A stretch of DNA of 64,000 nt from Sphaerisporangium album (GCF_003323745.1 NZ_QOIL01000007.1:228799-292798), one strand, 5' to 3'. Positions 1 through 8,543 are shown, numbered from the stretch's first letter. The notes: generated by a model not told the origin, from the sequence alone. Numbers and translations: made by a program.

Positions 1-1
1 C

Positions 2-79
2 GGCCGCCAGGGCGACATGGACCGCATCGCCCACAAGGTCTTCCTGCTGGTCCCGCCGGGCGTGGTCATCAACGGCTGA
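2..79 (+). CDS. C-terminal end of an unidentified protein (cut by window start)
   Basis: One plus-strand frame is open from the left edge and ends at a TGA at 77-79, giving about 25 residues that finish in LLVPPGVVING. The codon use is typical of the surrounding genes and a strong hairpin follows, so this is probably the end of a real gene. Too little is visible to name it. Confidence 0.5.
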   Translation, partial: GRQGDMDRIAHKVFLLVPPGVVING

Positions 80-100
80 GCCCTGTCCGGCTTCCGGAAC

Positions 101-147
101 GGCGGCGCCGTGCCCCGGGACGTCCCCGTGGCACGGCACGCGCCGCC
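101..147. terminator. Hairpin between convergent genes
   Basis: A GC-rich inverted repeat (arms at 101-114 and 135-147, one bulged base) lies between the end of the left-edge gene and the minus-strand gene ending at 170. It has no clear U-tract, as is common in actinobacteria. It probably stops transcription from both sides. Confidence 0.5.
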
Positions 148-169
148 ACCCCGTGCGCTCCGGTGCGGT

Positions 170-790
170 CTAGAGCGGCGGGGTGAGGTCGGCGAACGCG
201 GTGCAGTTGGCGGGCCAGGTGACGTTCACGCCGAGGGCGCACGTCGTCTGGCGCACGAGGCCGGTCCGGCTGCGCACCGTGATCTGCAGCTGGTTGCCCG
301 TGGGGTTGGCGGCGAGGGTGACGTCGGTGGCGTTGGCCGGATGGTTCGGCACGGTGGAGAGGTCGTGCCACGGCGGATTGGCCGGGCCGACGGACGTCGG
401 GTCCCGGACCAGCACGATGCCGTTGGGCTGGGCCAGGCCGATGTACGTCACCGGTGTGAGGGTGCCGAGGCCGGTCGGTGTGGCCATCGCCGAGTCGACT
501 CCGTCGGTCCGGCCCGATGGGCCGGGAGGTCCCGGAGGGCCGGGCGGGCACTTCTTGCAGTCCTTCTTCGTGCTGACGACCTCGTCCTCGTCGTCCTCTC
601 CGCCGACGGGCCTGTGCCCGGTGGCGGCGTGGCCGGCGTCGTGCGACACGTGAAGGCCGGGGACGCTCACCGCGCCGGTGCCGGCCTGCGCCGGGCCGGA
701 CAGCGCGACGCCTCCTGCGGTGGACAGCGTCGCGACGGCCACCGCCCACATGAACTTACCCGTGAAAGGACCTTTTTCCCGAGGAATCAC
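170..790 (-). CDS. Secreted protein with a short collagen-like tract
   Basis: This 206-residue protein has a basic N-terminus, a hydrophobic segment and an AQA-type signal peptidase site near residue 36, so it is probably exported. An acidic stretch (GGEDDEDEV) and a CKKC pair precede a Gly-Pro-Pro run of three to four collagen triplets. The C-terminal ~110 residues look like a small beta domain with one Cys in each of two positions (TTCAL and ANCTA). The start chosen is GTG at 790, six bases after a GGAGG. No enzymatic motif is visible, and a surface or matrix role is inference only. It is followed by a terminator hairpin shared with the left-edge gene. Confidence 0.7.
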   Translation of the reverse strand: MIPREKGPFTGKFMWAVAVATLSTAGGVALSGPAQAGTGAVSVPGLHVSHDAGHAATGHRPVGGEDDEDEVVSTKKDCKKCPPGPPGPPGPSGRTDGVDSAMATPTGLGTLTPVTYIGLAQPNGIVLVRDPTSVGPANPPWHDLSTVPNHPANATDVTLAANPTGNQLQITVRSRTGLVRQTTCALGVNVTWPANCTAFADLTPPL

Positions 791-1430
791 TCGGTTCCTC
801 CATATCCCTTGAAATCCGATTAATCAGACCTTCTCCGTGCTACCGAGTAGCACCGCCCCCGAGGAATACCCGTCCATCGGAGAGCCGACGCGGCACGGGA
901 GTAGCGATAGAGGAAACGGACGGCACGATAAACACAAGCACCGCCCGCGCGAGCGGGGACCGTCATTCCTAATACCGCTTAGACGGGAATCCGTCCACTA
1001 TCAAGCGGTTCTCTGGATTTCTCGCCACAAACGCCGACGGACGGACCAGCGCGAACTCCGGCCCTTGAGGGCTCATCACTGAAGTGGCCAGACTTGCTAG
1101 GTTATAAGCTATGAAGACGCGCATCGTACAGATTCTCCCGCCACAGCCTTTGAACTGGTACAGAAGCGGGAGCGTCGCCGCCAGGGGCGGATGCAGCCAG
1201 CACGGAACTCCCCCCTGCCACGACGAGATCGTGAACACCGTGATCGTGTCCGATGCCGGTAGCCAGGAAAAGAAGCTGGCGGTCTGCAGGCGCGGACTCG
1301 AAGCCCTACAAAACGGCCAATAGCCGCATCTACCGGCATTGCACGACCTGGTCCGCGTCTCCGCGATCGCCTCCGGCCGATGCCCCTGACCGCCGGCCGC
1401 GACAGGGGATCAACGGTCGCCTGGAAAAAA
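791..1430. other. Intergenic stretch, no convincing gene
   Basis: About 640 bp between the secreted protein and the TetR gene. Base composition is more balanced than in flanking genes, and the short ORFs in it lack ribosome binding sites and recognisable motifs. The one at 1111-1323 begins just after a TATAAG-like sequence but resembles nothing I know. I see no RNA gene here. Confidence 0.4.
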
Positions 1431-1446
1431 GAACGACCGGTCGTTC
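1431..1446. promoter_or_regulatory. Perfect 16-bp palindrome, probable TetR operator
   Basis: The sequence GAACGACCGGTCGTTC is a perfect palindrome 24 bp upstream of the TetR-family start at 1471. AACGACCGGTCGTT-like sites are classical for TetR-type repressors, and the position over the promoter suggests autoregulation. This is inferred from sequence and position. Confidence 0.75.
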
Positions 1447-1470
1447 ATATTTTGTGCTAGTGTTCCCACC

Positions 1471-2094
1471 ATGACGGACGGGCGGAAGCTGCGCGGGCAG
1501 CGCAGCCGTGAAGCGATCCTCGCCCAGGCCGTCTCCCTGGCCTCCGTCGACGGCCTGGGCGGGCTCTCCCTGGGCCGTCTGGCCGAGGCCGCCGGCGTCA
1601 GCAAGTCCGGATTCTTCGCCCACTGGCGCGACAAAGAGCAACTCCAGCTCGACTGCGTCGACTGGGCCCGCCGCCAGTGGCAGGACCGCGTGATCGCTCC
1701 GACCGCCACCGTCCCCAAGGGCCTCAGACGGCTGTTCGCCCTCCACGAGGCCCGTATCGCCTTCTACACCGACGGCGTCCTGCCCGGCGGCTGTTTCTTC
1801 TTCGTCGCCCAGGTCGAGTTCGACGACCGTCCCGGCCCGGTCAGGGACGCCGTCGCGGCCGCCATGGCCGACTGGCTGGGCTACCTCGAACGCCGCGTCG
1901 GGGACGCCGTCGACCTCGGGGAGCTGTCCGCCGACCCGGCGCAGCTCGCGTACGAGATCGACGCGCTGGGCGAGGCCGCCGTGACCCACGCGCGGCTGCG
2001 CGACGCCGCCACCGCCTACCGCCACGCCCGCAGAGCCGTCCTCGACCGGTTGCGCGCACTCGCCACCGATCCCTCGATCCTCCCGGAGGACTGA
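1471..2094 (+). CDS. TetR/AcrR family transcriptional regulator
   Basis: A 207-residue DNA-binding repressor. Residues ~8-55 form the TetR helix-turn-helix domain: REAILAQAVSLASVDG, then LGRLAEAAGVSKSGFFAHW, the family signature. The remaining ~150 residues form the ligand-binding and dimerisation half. A perfect palindrome lies just upstream, so the gene probably represses itself and the thioesterase gene that begins 2 bp after its stop. The ligand is unknown; because the partner is a hotdog thioesterase, an acyl-CoA or acid effector is a reasonable guess. Confidence 0.9.
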   Translation: MTDGRKLRGQRSREAILAQAVSLASVDGLGGLSLGRLAEAAGVSKSGFFAHWRDKEQLQLDCVDWARRQWQDRVIAPTATVPKGLRRLFALHEARIAFYTDGVLPGGCFFFVAQVEFDDRPGPVRDAVAAAMADWLGYLERRVGDAVDLGELSADPAQLAYEIDALGEAAVTHARLRDAATAYRHARRAVLDRLRALATDPSILPED

Positions 2095-2096
2095 CC

Positions 2097-2510
2097 GTGT
2101 CCCACACCCGTCCCGTCCAGGTGCACTTCGACGACCTCGACGCCATGGGCCTGCTGCACAACGCCCGCTACGGCGTGCTCGTCGAACGCGCCATCGGCGC
2201 CTTCTGGGCCGAGCTCGGCTGGCACTTCGACCCGGCCCGTTCCCGCTTCAAGGACGTCTTCCTCGCCGTCCGGGAGTTCCAGATCACCTACCACGTGCCG
2301 ATCCAGGGCGTGGGCGAGCCACTGGTGCACTTCTGGCTGGAGCACATGGGCAACACCAGCGGCGTCTACGGCTTCCGCGTCCTCTCCCCCGACGGCCGAA
2401 CCCTCCACGCCGAAGGCCGCCGCGTCAACGTCAACCTGGACCCCGCCACTATGCGCCCCACCCCCTTCACCTCCGAGACCCGCGACGCCGCGAAGGTGCT
2501 CGCGGCCTGA
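2097..2510 (+). CDS. 4-hydroxybenzoyl-CoA thioesterase family (hotdog fold)
   Basis: A 137-residue cytoplasmic acyl-CoA thioesterase-like protein. The N-terminus has the family signature VHFDDLDAMGLLHNARY (catalytic Asp, Gly, Asn and Tyr positions conserved), and the length matches a single hotdog domain. The GTG start at 2097 is chosen because it lies 2 bp after the TetR stop, with a GGAGG inside the end of the TetR gene; longer versions of the frame overlap the regulator and carry no motif. Co-transcription with the TetR gene is likely. The last 80 codons occur again, diverged, at 3361-3600. The acyl substrate cannot be told from sequence. Confidence 0.85.
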   Translation: MSHTRPVQVHFDDLDAMGLLHNARYGVLVERAIGAFWAELGWHFDPARSRFKDVFLAVREFQITYHVPIQGVGEPLVHFWLEHMGNTSGVYGFRVLSPDGRTLHAEGRRVNVNLDPATMRPTPFTSETRDAAKVLAA

Positions 2511-2587
2511 CCCGCGTACGGACGACGAGGCCGGAAACGTCCCGCGGGGGCACAGCGGATGGCCGCCGGGCCAGAATCGCCGCCGGG

Positions 2588-2812
2588 TCAGAAGGGAAGC
2601 GCGCCGGTCAACCGGCGAATGACCTCGGCCTCCTCGGCGTCGCCGGCGTCGGCGGACGGTGCCTGCTCGGTGATGGCCGCTCCGACCACGTCGTCCAGGC
2701 GGGAGATCAGGTCGACGAGCCGTTGCGGCGCCACCCCGTCCGGTTCGGGATAGCGGATGGAGCCGAATGCGGCGGGGTCGAGGACGTCGAGATCGACGTG
2801 CACGTACCGAAC
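2588..2812 (-). pseudogene. 3' remnant of an arginase/agmatinase-family gene
   Basis: The translated fragment of ~75 residues begins RYVHVDLDVLDP and continues IRYPEPDGVAPQRL, ending at a normal stop. HVDLDVLDP is the metal-binding DxDxxDP signature of the ureohydrolase (arginase) family. The N-terminal two thirds, including the first metal-binding motifs, are missing: homology stops at about 2812 and the upstream DNA becomes AT-richer promoter-like sequence for the next gene. It is therefore a broken leftover, not an active enzyme. Confidence 0.75.
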
Positions 2813-2927
2813 GGCCGAATGACGTTAACAAGTTTTCCGTTCCATCTCCAGTCTTTGCGTAGTGTGATCGGCTTGCTACCGTGTCGCTGTCGGACTTTTG
2901 CGCCGATCCGCAAGAAGGGAACACTCC

Positions 2928-3242
2928 TTGATACGCAAGCGCATCGCCGCCGCCGTGGGAATCGTCGCGCTCGCCGTGACCGGCCCTCTGCTGGCAGCCG
3001 GCACGGCCGAGGCATCGACACCAAGCACCCCCTACATGTGCCCGTATCTCACCAGCGACTCCTCGTCCAGCCTCTCCTCATGGGCGACGGGTCAGGGCCA
3101 GATCGTCTGCTGGTACTACGGCAAGCCCAGCCCCTGCCGCTACAACGCTTGGTTGAACGGCGACGACTGGTACTACTACCAGCCCAGCTACGGCCCCAAC
3201 CCGTCCTACTGCCCGGCCCGCGCCATCCCGACGGCCCCCTGA
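2928..3242 (+). CDS. Small secreted Tyr/Cys-rich protein
   Basis: A 104-residue protein with an Arg/Lys N-terminus, a ~20-residue hydrophobic core and an AEAS-type cleavage region near residue 28. The mature part has four cysteines (YMCPY, IVCWYY, SPCRYN, SYCPA) and many Tyr/Trp, suggesting two disulfides. The start is taken as TTG at 2928, eight bases after AAGAAGGG; the upstream GTG version would put extra charged residues before the signal. An AT-richer promoter-like stretch (2815-2927) precedes it. No family recognised. It sits between the arginase remnant and the duplicated thioesterase end. Confidence 0.65.
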   Translation: MIRKRIAAAVGIVALAVTGPLLAAGTAEASTPSTPYMCPYLTSDSSSSLSSWATGQGQIVCWYYGKPSPCRYNAWLNGDDWYYYQPSYGPNPSYCPARAIPTAP

Positions 3243-3360
3243 GCGACCCCACCGGCCACGTCCCCTCCCCGGACCGATGGCATCCTGGCCGTCGGCGGGG
3301 TGCGCCGCGGACGGTGCGCGTATGACCGTCCGCGGCCAGGGAGGACCTCACGTCAGCCTC

Positions 3361-3600
3361 CGGGAGTTCCAGATCACCTACCACGTGCCGATCCAGGGCG
3401 TGGGCGAGCCGCTGGTCCACTTCTGGCTGGAGCACTTGGGCGACAGCAGCGGCGTCTACGGCTTCCGCGTCCTGTCCTCCGACGGCCAGACCGTCCACGC
3501 CGAAGGCCGCCGCGTCAACGTCAACCTCGACCCGGCCACCCTGCGCCCCACCCCCTTCAGCGACGAGACCCGCGACGCCGCGCAGGTCCTCGCCGCCTGA
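3361..3600 (+). pseudogene. Truncated duplicate of the 4HBT thioesterase
   Basis: These 240 bp repeat the last 80 codons of the thioesterase at 2271-2510 with about nine in ten bases identical, including the exact stop. The N-terminal third with the catalytic Asp motif is absent, and the sequence upstream (3277-3360) is unrelated. Most differences are in third codon positions, so both copies were probably under selection for a time or the copy came from a paralogue. As it stands the product would not form a full hotdog domain. Confidence 0.8.
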
Positions 3601-3665
3601 TCGCGACGCCTGGACCATAATGGGGGACGCGTCCACGTGACCGCGCCGCGTCGCGAAGGGCCGCG

Positions 3666-5171
3666 CTACGGATTCAGACTCGCCGCCAACTCGCGAGGAA
3701 AGTCCTCATCGTATTTTCCGCCGTTCTTCAGCGCGAACAGAATGCCCTTGCGGAATATCCTGCTGAACGTCGTGTAATTAGGGGTCACCGGGCGGTAACG
3801 CGCCGTCTCGACGGCCGACGCGAGAGCGTCCTTGTACGGCCGCGTGGCGTACTGGTAGGCGTACCTCCGCGTCGGGGCGAACCCTCCGAGCTGGAAGAGT
3901 ATCAACTCGCTGGACGGGCTGGTGAGGAACTCGATCAGCGCCTGAGAGGCGCGCGGGCTGTCCGTCGAGCTCGAGATCGCGAGGTTCTGCCCGCCGAGCA
4001 CACTGTCATGGGGAAGCCTGTGGACCTCGAAGGAGCCGCCCATGCTTCTCGTGAGATCGTCATACACCACAGGCCAGCCGCGCATGTACCATGCGGTTCC
4101 GTCCTTGAAACTCCTTGTGGCCGCCGCCTCGGCATCCGTCACGTCGTCGGCCTTTTTGGTCTGGTAGATCTCCGCCAGGTCTTTCAGGGCGCTCAGCGCG
4201 TTCTGGTCGAATTCGACGCCGTCGGAACTCAACACAGGCGCCCCGTCGCGGTTGACCACTTCACCGCCATACGCCCACATCGCCTCGAGTGCGGCGACCG
4301 TCAGGCTCTCGGCGTCGACCAGGTGAAGCGCGTTGACCGATGAGCTGTAGTACTCCTTCCAGTCGCGCACTTCACCGCCCCCTGGCGCGCCCGACGCGTA
4401 GTAGAGCAGTCCCGCATCGGCGTTGAGCGGCAGGCCCCACAGTCCAGGCTTCTTCCCGGACATGTCCCGGCATGTTCTCAGGACGTTGTCGATGAAGTCT
4501 CCGTCCTGGTCCTTGTACTGCCGCCTGGACTCGTCGAGCGGCTGGATGTAATTCATCTTGATGAACTCGGGCATCCACACGAGGTCGAGCAAATAGACGT
4601 CGGCCTCGTGCGCTCCGCCCTCTCTCGCGTCGTCGACCATACGCTTGTGCTGGGCGTCGGGCTCCCCGGCCGCCGATCTGAACTCCACCTGGTTGAACGG
4701 GTGAAGCCGGTTCCACTGATCGACCAGTATCCGTCGCGCACCCGCCTGACTGCTCTCATCCTGAGCACTCATGATGACCATGGTCCCCGGCTCGAGACCG
4801 TCGTCGTCGGGAACGAGCCACCCTATGGAAACGACCACCACGAGCGCGGCCAGGGCCGCCATCACCCTTGCCGGGCTTTTCAGCTTCACCCGGAGCCGCT
4901 CCAGGAGCCCCAGGAGGCGACGCTGCTCCTCGTTTTCCGGCCTGCTCCAGATCACCTTGACCAGTCGCGGGATGAAAGTAAGGGCCAAGGTGGAGAAAAC
5001 GAGCAGGGAGGCCCCGAGGGCGACTTTCACCCAATCCAACGGATCGTGTGGCAGGGACGGCTCATTCACCATCACGGAACCGACCGCGGTGGCGATGATC
5101 ACCGGGAGGACCACCAGCATCATCGCCGCGATACGATGAGCCGCCTTCAGCGGCGACCTCTGCTGACTCAT
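3666..5171 (-). CDS. Membrane-anchored extracellular solute-binding protein (orphan)
   Basis: The protein is 501 residues from the ATG at 5171, which follows GAAGGGG at good spacing. It has three hydrophobic segments in the first ~130 residues (around 17-37, 50-70 and 100-120), separated by a charged cytoplasmic loop. The rest resembles family-1 solute-binding proteins: WNRLHP near the start, MRGWPVVYDDL, and GGFAPTRRYAY near the C-terminus. Normal binding proteins have a lipobox or signal peptide, not a multi-pass anchor, and no permease or ATPase is adjacent. It may be a sensor-like or surface-tethered receptor; its ligand is unknown. The lower GC of the gene hints at transfer. Confidence 0.7.
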   Translation of the reverse strand: MSQQRSPLKAAHRIAAMMLVVLPVIIATAVGSVMVNEPSLPHDPLDWVKVALGASLLVFSTLALTFIPRLVKVIWSRPENEEQRRLLGLLERLRVKLKSPARVMAALAALVVVVSIGWLVPDDDGLEPGTMVIMSAQDESSQAGARRILVDQWNRLHPFNQVEFRSAAGEPDAQHKRMVDDAREGGAHEADVYLLDLVWMPEFIKMNYIQPLDESRRQYKDQDGDFIDNVLRTCRDMSGKKPGLWGLPLNADAGLLYYASGAPGGGEVRDWKEYYSSSVNALHLVDAESLTVAALEAMWAYGGEVVNRDGAPVLSSDGVEFDQNALSALKDLAEIYQTKKADDVTDAEAAATRSFKDGTAWYMRGWPVVYDDLTRSMGGSFEVHRLPHDSVLGGQNLAISSSTDSPRASQALIEFLTSPSSELILFQLGGFAPTRRYAYQYATRPYKDALASAVETARYRPVTPNYTTFSRIFRKGILFALKNGGKYDEDFPRELAASLNP

Positions 5172-5303
5172 GGCGATGCCCCTTCGACCATTCGATCGTA
5201 ACGCCTGCCACTCTGGGGCCAATATCCGTTTCGAGGACCACGCATTACGGCAGTGGCTTTATCGACCGAAGCGCCCGCCGAAACCCACGGGGTCACCGGG
5301 GCG

Positions 5304-5631
5304 TCATTTCTCGTGCCAGGACCATCCGATGTCGCCGACCCCGGGCCGGTTCGACAAAGCACTCTCATGTGTCTGCCGGAGGGGGCGGAAACGCCCAAGC
5401 CAGGTCATCGTCGCGTGAACCGACTGCCGCCACTCCAGCGCTTCGGGAACGTCCCGGTATACCAGCAGATGCTGGCCCGCGATCTGCTGGAGCAGATCCC
5501 TGACCTCCGCGGGCGTGGCACGGAAGAACTCCCTGCGGAGGTCGACCTTGTCGACCCGCCGGTCGTTCAGCGCGACGTGCAGCCGCCCCTCCAGCCCGAC
5601 CGCGCCGTCACTGAAGATCAGCGCGTGCGTG
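5304..5631 (-). pseudogene. 3' half of a T5orf172/DUF4041 (GIY-YIG-like) gene
   Basis: The translation starts THALIFSDGAVGLE and continues REFFRATPAEVRDLL and EALEWRQS, the C-terminal half of the T5orf172 domain found with DUF4041. The matching N-terminal half lies 1.4 kb away at 7052-7282 on the same strand, and both halves contain the same 16 bp encoding THALI. Joined at that repeat they restore a continuous reading frame. Full family members are several hundred residues long with a coiled-coil N-terminus, so the gene is broken in two places: here and at ~7282. Confidence 0.75.
5616..5631. repeat. 16-bp direct repeat, left copy
   Basis: GATCAGCGCGTGCGTG occurs here and again at 7052-7067, exactly where the split T5orf172 gene breaks. 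The two copies bound a 1.4-kb insert carrying the DUF6461 gene. Confidence 0.8.
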
Positions 5632-5880
5632 CGCTGCCCCTGATCGGCCGGGTCACCGGTCGTGAGATCGACCGGGAGTGGATGGACGGCGCGCACACGC
5701 TGTATGTGATGCCATCCCGAGGCTGACGGGCCGCTTCGAAAGCCGCACCCGTGGATGGGGCCCTACACGGCTCTCGTTTCCCGGCGCGGCCACACACGCA
5801 GTCCGCCCCCCTTCTCATCGCGGCGTCACCGGCCCAGCAGCCACACCGCTGAGCTGTGCCGGCACCGGGGCAGCACTCGG

Positions 5881-6933
5881 TCAGGTCGACGTGCGCATCT
5901 GTTCCAGTACTCCCATGAGCGTGCCCACGCGACGGCCGCCGCGATCGCCGAGCCGCATCATGCCGATCCGCCAGATGGCATCCTGTGCTGCGGCCTTCGC
6001 ATCCTCCCCGAGTGCCGCTTCCAGTACCTGGACCGCCATGAAGCGTGCGTGCCAGTGTTCGATTGTCAAGGGCGGCGCGTCGGCGGCCGGGGTCTGGGCC
6101 CGCAGGTCCTCGCTGAGGTGACGCACCTCGTCGCGCAGCTCGACGAGCACGGCCGGGCCGGGCGCCTGTGCCAGCGAGGTCACGACGCGTCTGGTCACAG
6201 GCATATCCAGACCGCTCAGTTCACAGGCGGTCTCCGCCAGCAGGGCGGCGATCTCGCGGGTTCTGCCGGGGTCGGGATTGGCGACGAGGTCGGCCACGCG
6301 CGGGTCCTCGGCGAGGTAGGCCAGGTGGTCGATCCTGTCTTGGTCGACCGCCGACGTATCCACGATGTCCTGCGGCGCGTCCAGGACAGCGCTCATGTGC
6401 TCGCCCGCCAGCCACCCGGGTTCCAGCCGTCGGCGGGTGACGGCCTCCCCCAGCGCCAGCCCGGCCACGCGGGGATCATCCTGCTCGGCAAGCTCCGTCC
6501 AGGCTGACAGAGCGGCGGGGAGCTCTTCGAGCTCTTCGGGATCGAACAGGTCGAACACGGCTAGCAGTCGGCCGTGCTCGGCGTAGGCCAGCTGCCCGTC
6601 TCCGTTGGCGTTCCAGAACACGCTGAGTGCCCGCCCTCTGCGGGACAAGCCGGTCAGGACATCCGGCCGTGACCCCTGGAAGCCGTTCGGCTCTACCAGT
6701 ACGGTCCACTCCCCCAGGGCTCCGGCCAGCGCCGCGCCGGCATGGACGGGGATCGCGTCGTACGCGGCCTGGACCGTCTCCGCGTATGTCCGGCTGCCCA
6801 TCCCGTCCTCCCGCCGACCCGCCGCGGCGAGCGCGTCGGCGGCGGGCAGATCCTCGACCCAGGTGATGCACAGCGGCACAGTCAGGGTCTCCTCCACCAG
6901 CCGGCCGTAGTGCGCCAGCACCTCCGAGTTCAA
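5881..6933 (-). CDS. DUF6461-domain protein
   Basis: A 350-residue protein starting at TTG 6933, with AAGGAG six bases upstream. The first ~190 residues match the actinobacterial DUF6461 family: CITWVEDL, then WTVLVEPNGFQGSRPDVL, then SVFWNANGDGQLAYAEHGRLLAVFD in short recognisable blocks. The C-terminal ~160 residues are Ala/Leu-rich helices without a known motif. No signal peptide or membrane segment is seen, so it is probably cytoplasmic. Function is unknown for the family. It lies wholly inside the DNA that interrupts the T5orf172 gene, in the same orientation. Confidence 0.75.
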   Translation of the reverse strand: MNSEVLAHYGRLVEETLTVPLCITWVEDLPAADALAAAGRREDGMGSRTYAETVQAAYDAIPVHAGAALAGALGEWTVLVEPNGFQGSRPDVLTGLSRRGRALSVFWNANGDGQLAYAEHGRLLAVFDLFDPEELEELPAALSAWTELAEQDDPRVAGLALGEAVTRRRLEPGWLAGEHMSAVLDAPQDIVDTSAVDQDRIDHLAYLAEDPRVADLVANPDPGRTREIAALLAETACELSGLDMPVTRRVVTSLAQAPGPAVLVELRDEVRHLSEDLRAQTPAADAPPLTIEHWHARFMAVQVLEAALGEDAKAAAQDAIWRIGMMRLGDRGGRRVGTLMGVLEQMRTST

Positions 6934-7051
6934 GCGCTTCTCCTTTTCGCCTACCCCGAACGGCCCGGCCTGCCGAGATAACCGGACACCGGGCCGCCTT
7001 GCTCAAGATTTGTGAGCCGTTCGTGCTGGGACGTATTCCGATGGCTCTCCT

Positions 7052-7067
7052 GATCAGCGCGTGCGTG
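7052..7067. repeat. 16-bp direct repeat, right copy
   Basis: Second copy of the repeat at 5616-5631, inside the 5' half of the split T5orf172 gene. Confidence 0.8.
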
Positions 7068-7282
7068 TCGAACCTGAACGGCACCGAGGCATTGCCTAGG
7101 TCCCGCACCCGGCCCTCCGGATCCAAGCGCCGGGTCATGCCGATCTTGACGACCTCCTCGCCGAACGCGCCGACGTTGGAGATTACGTACACGTAGCCCG
7201 CCCGGACGTTGGCCTCGCGCGCCTCCACGTCACTGACCGCCGCGCCGATCTCCTCCAGCTTTCCGAAAGGCACCGAGCACAC
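7052..7282 (-). pseudogene. 5' half of the T5orf172 domain of the split gene
   Basis: Translation gives KLEEIGAAVSDVEAREAN, a coiled-coil linker, then GYVYVISNVGAFGEEVVKIG and MTRRLDPEGRVRDL, the GIY...YIG-like core of T5orf172/DUF4041 proteins, ending VPFRFDTHALI at the 16-bp repeat. Past that point the frame reads unrelated sequence. Upstream of about 7280 the expected long coiled-coil N-terminus is missing, so this end is also truncated. Confidence 0.75.
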
Positions 7283-7502
7283 CGAGTTCTACCCGGACAC
7301 CCTCGGCTTCTACGAACCCTGAGACGGCTCCTACGACACCTGACCACCTGATCTGCACGTGCGGGCACCGGCGCACACCGCACGCAAGGCTCCGGTTGCC
7401 GGCGAGAACTCATACACCACGACCGTGGACGTAACCTCGTCCAGGGCCGTCCAGACCTGTGGTCGGCATCCGCGTCAGCAAGATCACACAGATGGTGCCG
7501 GG

Positions 7503-8543
7503 TCAGGTCTGAGGCTGAGCGTCCCGTACCTGGTCGCGTACCACCGAAGCGCCCAGCCAGCGGTCATGAAGAACACGGCCTTCGGGATCGAAGAGCATCC
7601 ACAGCCCGTCCGCGAGGAGACACCACAGCCCGACGTCGGGGACGAAGGCGAGGAGGGGGAAGACCAGCGCGCGGAGCGCGGCCCTGCCCGCACCCGGCCG
7701 TCCGCCCGTGTGCGCGGCGATGACGCGAATGCCCAGCAGCCGCTTGCCGAGCGTCCGCCCCCACAGGGCGTGCTGCACCCAGAAGTAGAGGAACACCCCG
7801 GCCAGGACGGCCAGTTCCGCGGGCCTCGCCCTGCCCCGGAACACGTACGCGTCGGCCCGCTCCAGAAGTCCGGCCCCCATCTGGACCCTGAAGTAGGTGT
7901 CGATCAAGGGCCAGGCCACCCCCACGACAGCACTGAGGGCCGCGACAACGATCAGATAGTCGACCAGGGCCGCCGCCGCCTGCCGCCACACCGTGTCGGC
8001 CTGTGACTCTTCCGGCTCGTCCGTGGTGACGGACCGCATCGCCCTCGGCGCGGCGAACACCAGCGCCGCGGCCACCAGGAGACACAGCTGGGTGATCCCC
8101 CAGCCACCGGCCACCCCTTTGAACCAGTCGACGCTGAACAGCAGCGTCTCATCGCAGCCTTTCCGATCGCTGTGCAACGAGGCGAGAGGTTCGATGACCG
8201 CGCTCAGGACGAGGAGCCCCGCCACCCGTCGGCCTGTCACCCCCGGATCTCTGGGGCCCAGACACGCGAGGAGGCCGAGAAGGACCACCATGGCCGGAAC
8301 CGCCCAGCCCTCCGTGATCTCCATGACCTCTTCGAGATCACGGCGCAGCGGGGCAAGCGGTGACAGCGTCGTTCCACCGTTGTACAGGCACACGAGCCCG
8401 TAGATGTCGCCTTCATAGGCCCGGGCGAACTCCTCAGGCTGGAGTCGCTCACGCCACAGCTCCCAGGTCGGGAAGGCGGCGACAGCCGCAGCCGCCACCC
8501 ACGCCGCCAGCGCTGACCGTGACAAACGGGAGAACTGCAGCAA
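7503..8543 (-). CDS. RDD-family multi-pass membrane protein
   Basis: 346 residues with about seven hydrophobic segments: one at ~10-25, several between ~85 and 175, and three in the C-terminal RDD domain (~185-330). The RDD domain shows AAALVDYLIVVAALSAV, then the conserved WGRTLGKRLLGIRV loop, and ends with the HDRWLGASVV signature. TTG at 8543 is the start, preceded by AAAGGA. RDD proteins sit in the cytoplasmic membrane and some act as ion antiporters; a specific role cannot be assigned. It is the last chromosomal gene before the rnpB-integrated element. Confidence 0.8.
   Translation of the reverse strand: MLQFSRLSRSALAAWVAAAAVAAFPTWELWRERLQPEEFARAYEGDIYGLVCLYNGGTTLSPLAPLRRDLEEVMEITEGWAVPAMVVLLGLLACLGPRDPGVTGRRVAGLLVLSAVIEPLASLHSDRKGCDETLLFSVDWFKGVAGGWGITQLCLLVAAALVFAAPRAMRSVTTDEPEESQADTVWRQAAAALVDYLIVVAALSAVVGVAWPLIDTYFRVQMGAGLLERADAYVFRGRARPAELAVLAGVFLYFWVQHALWGRTLGKRLLGIRVIAAHTGGRPGAGRAALRALVFPLLAFVPDVGLWCLLADGLWMLFDPEGRVLHDRWLGASVVRDQVRDAQPQT

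Noticed and set aside
110..823. Long plus-strand frame over the secreted-protein gene
   Set aside because: It is an opposite-strand shadow: Arg/Gly-rich, no motif, no ribosome binding site, while the minus strand has a signal peptide and a good GGAGG.
1111..1323. 70-residue plus-strand ORF in the first intergenic region
   Set aside because: No ribosome binding site, no motif and atypical composition; not listed as a gene.
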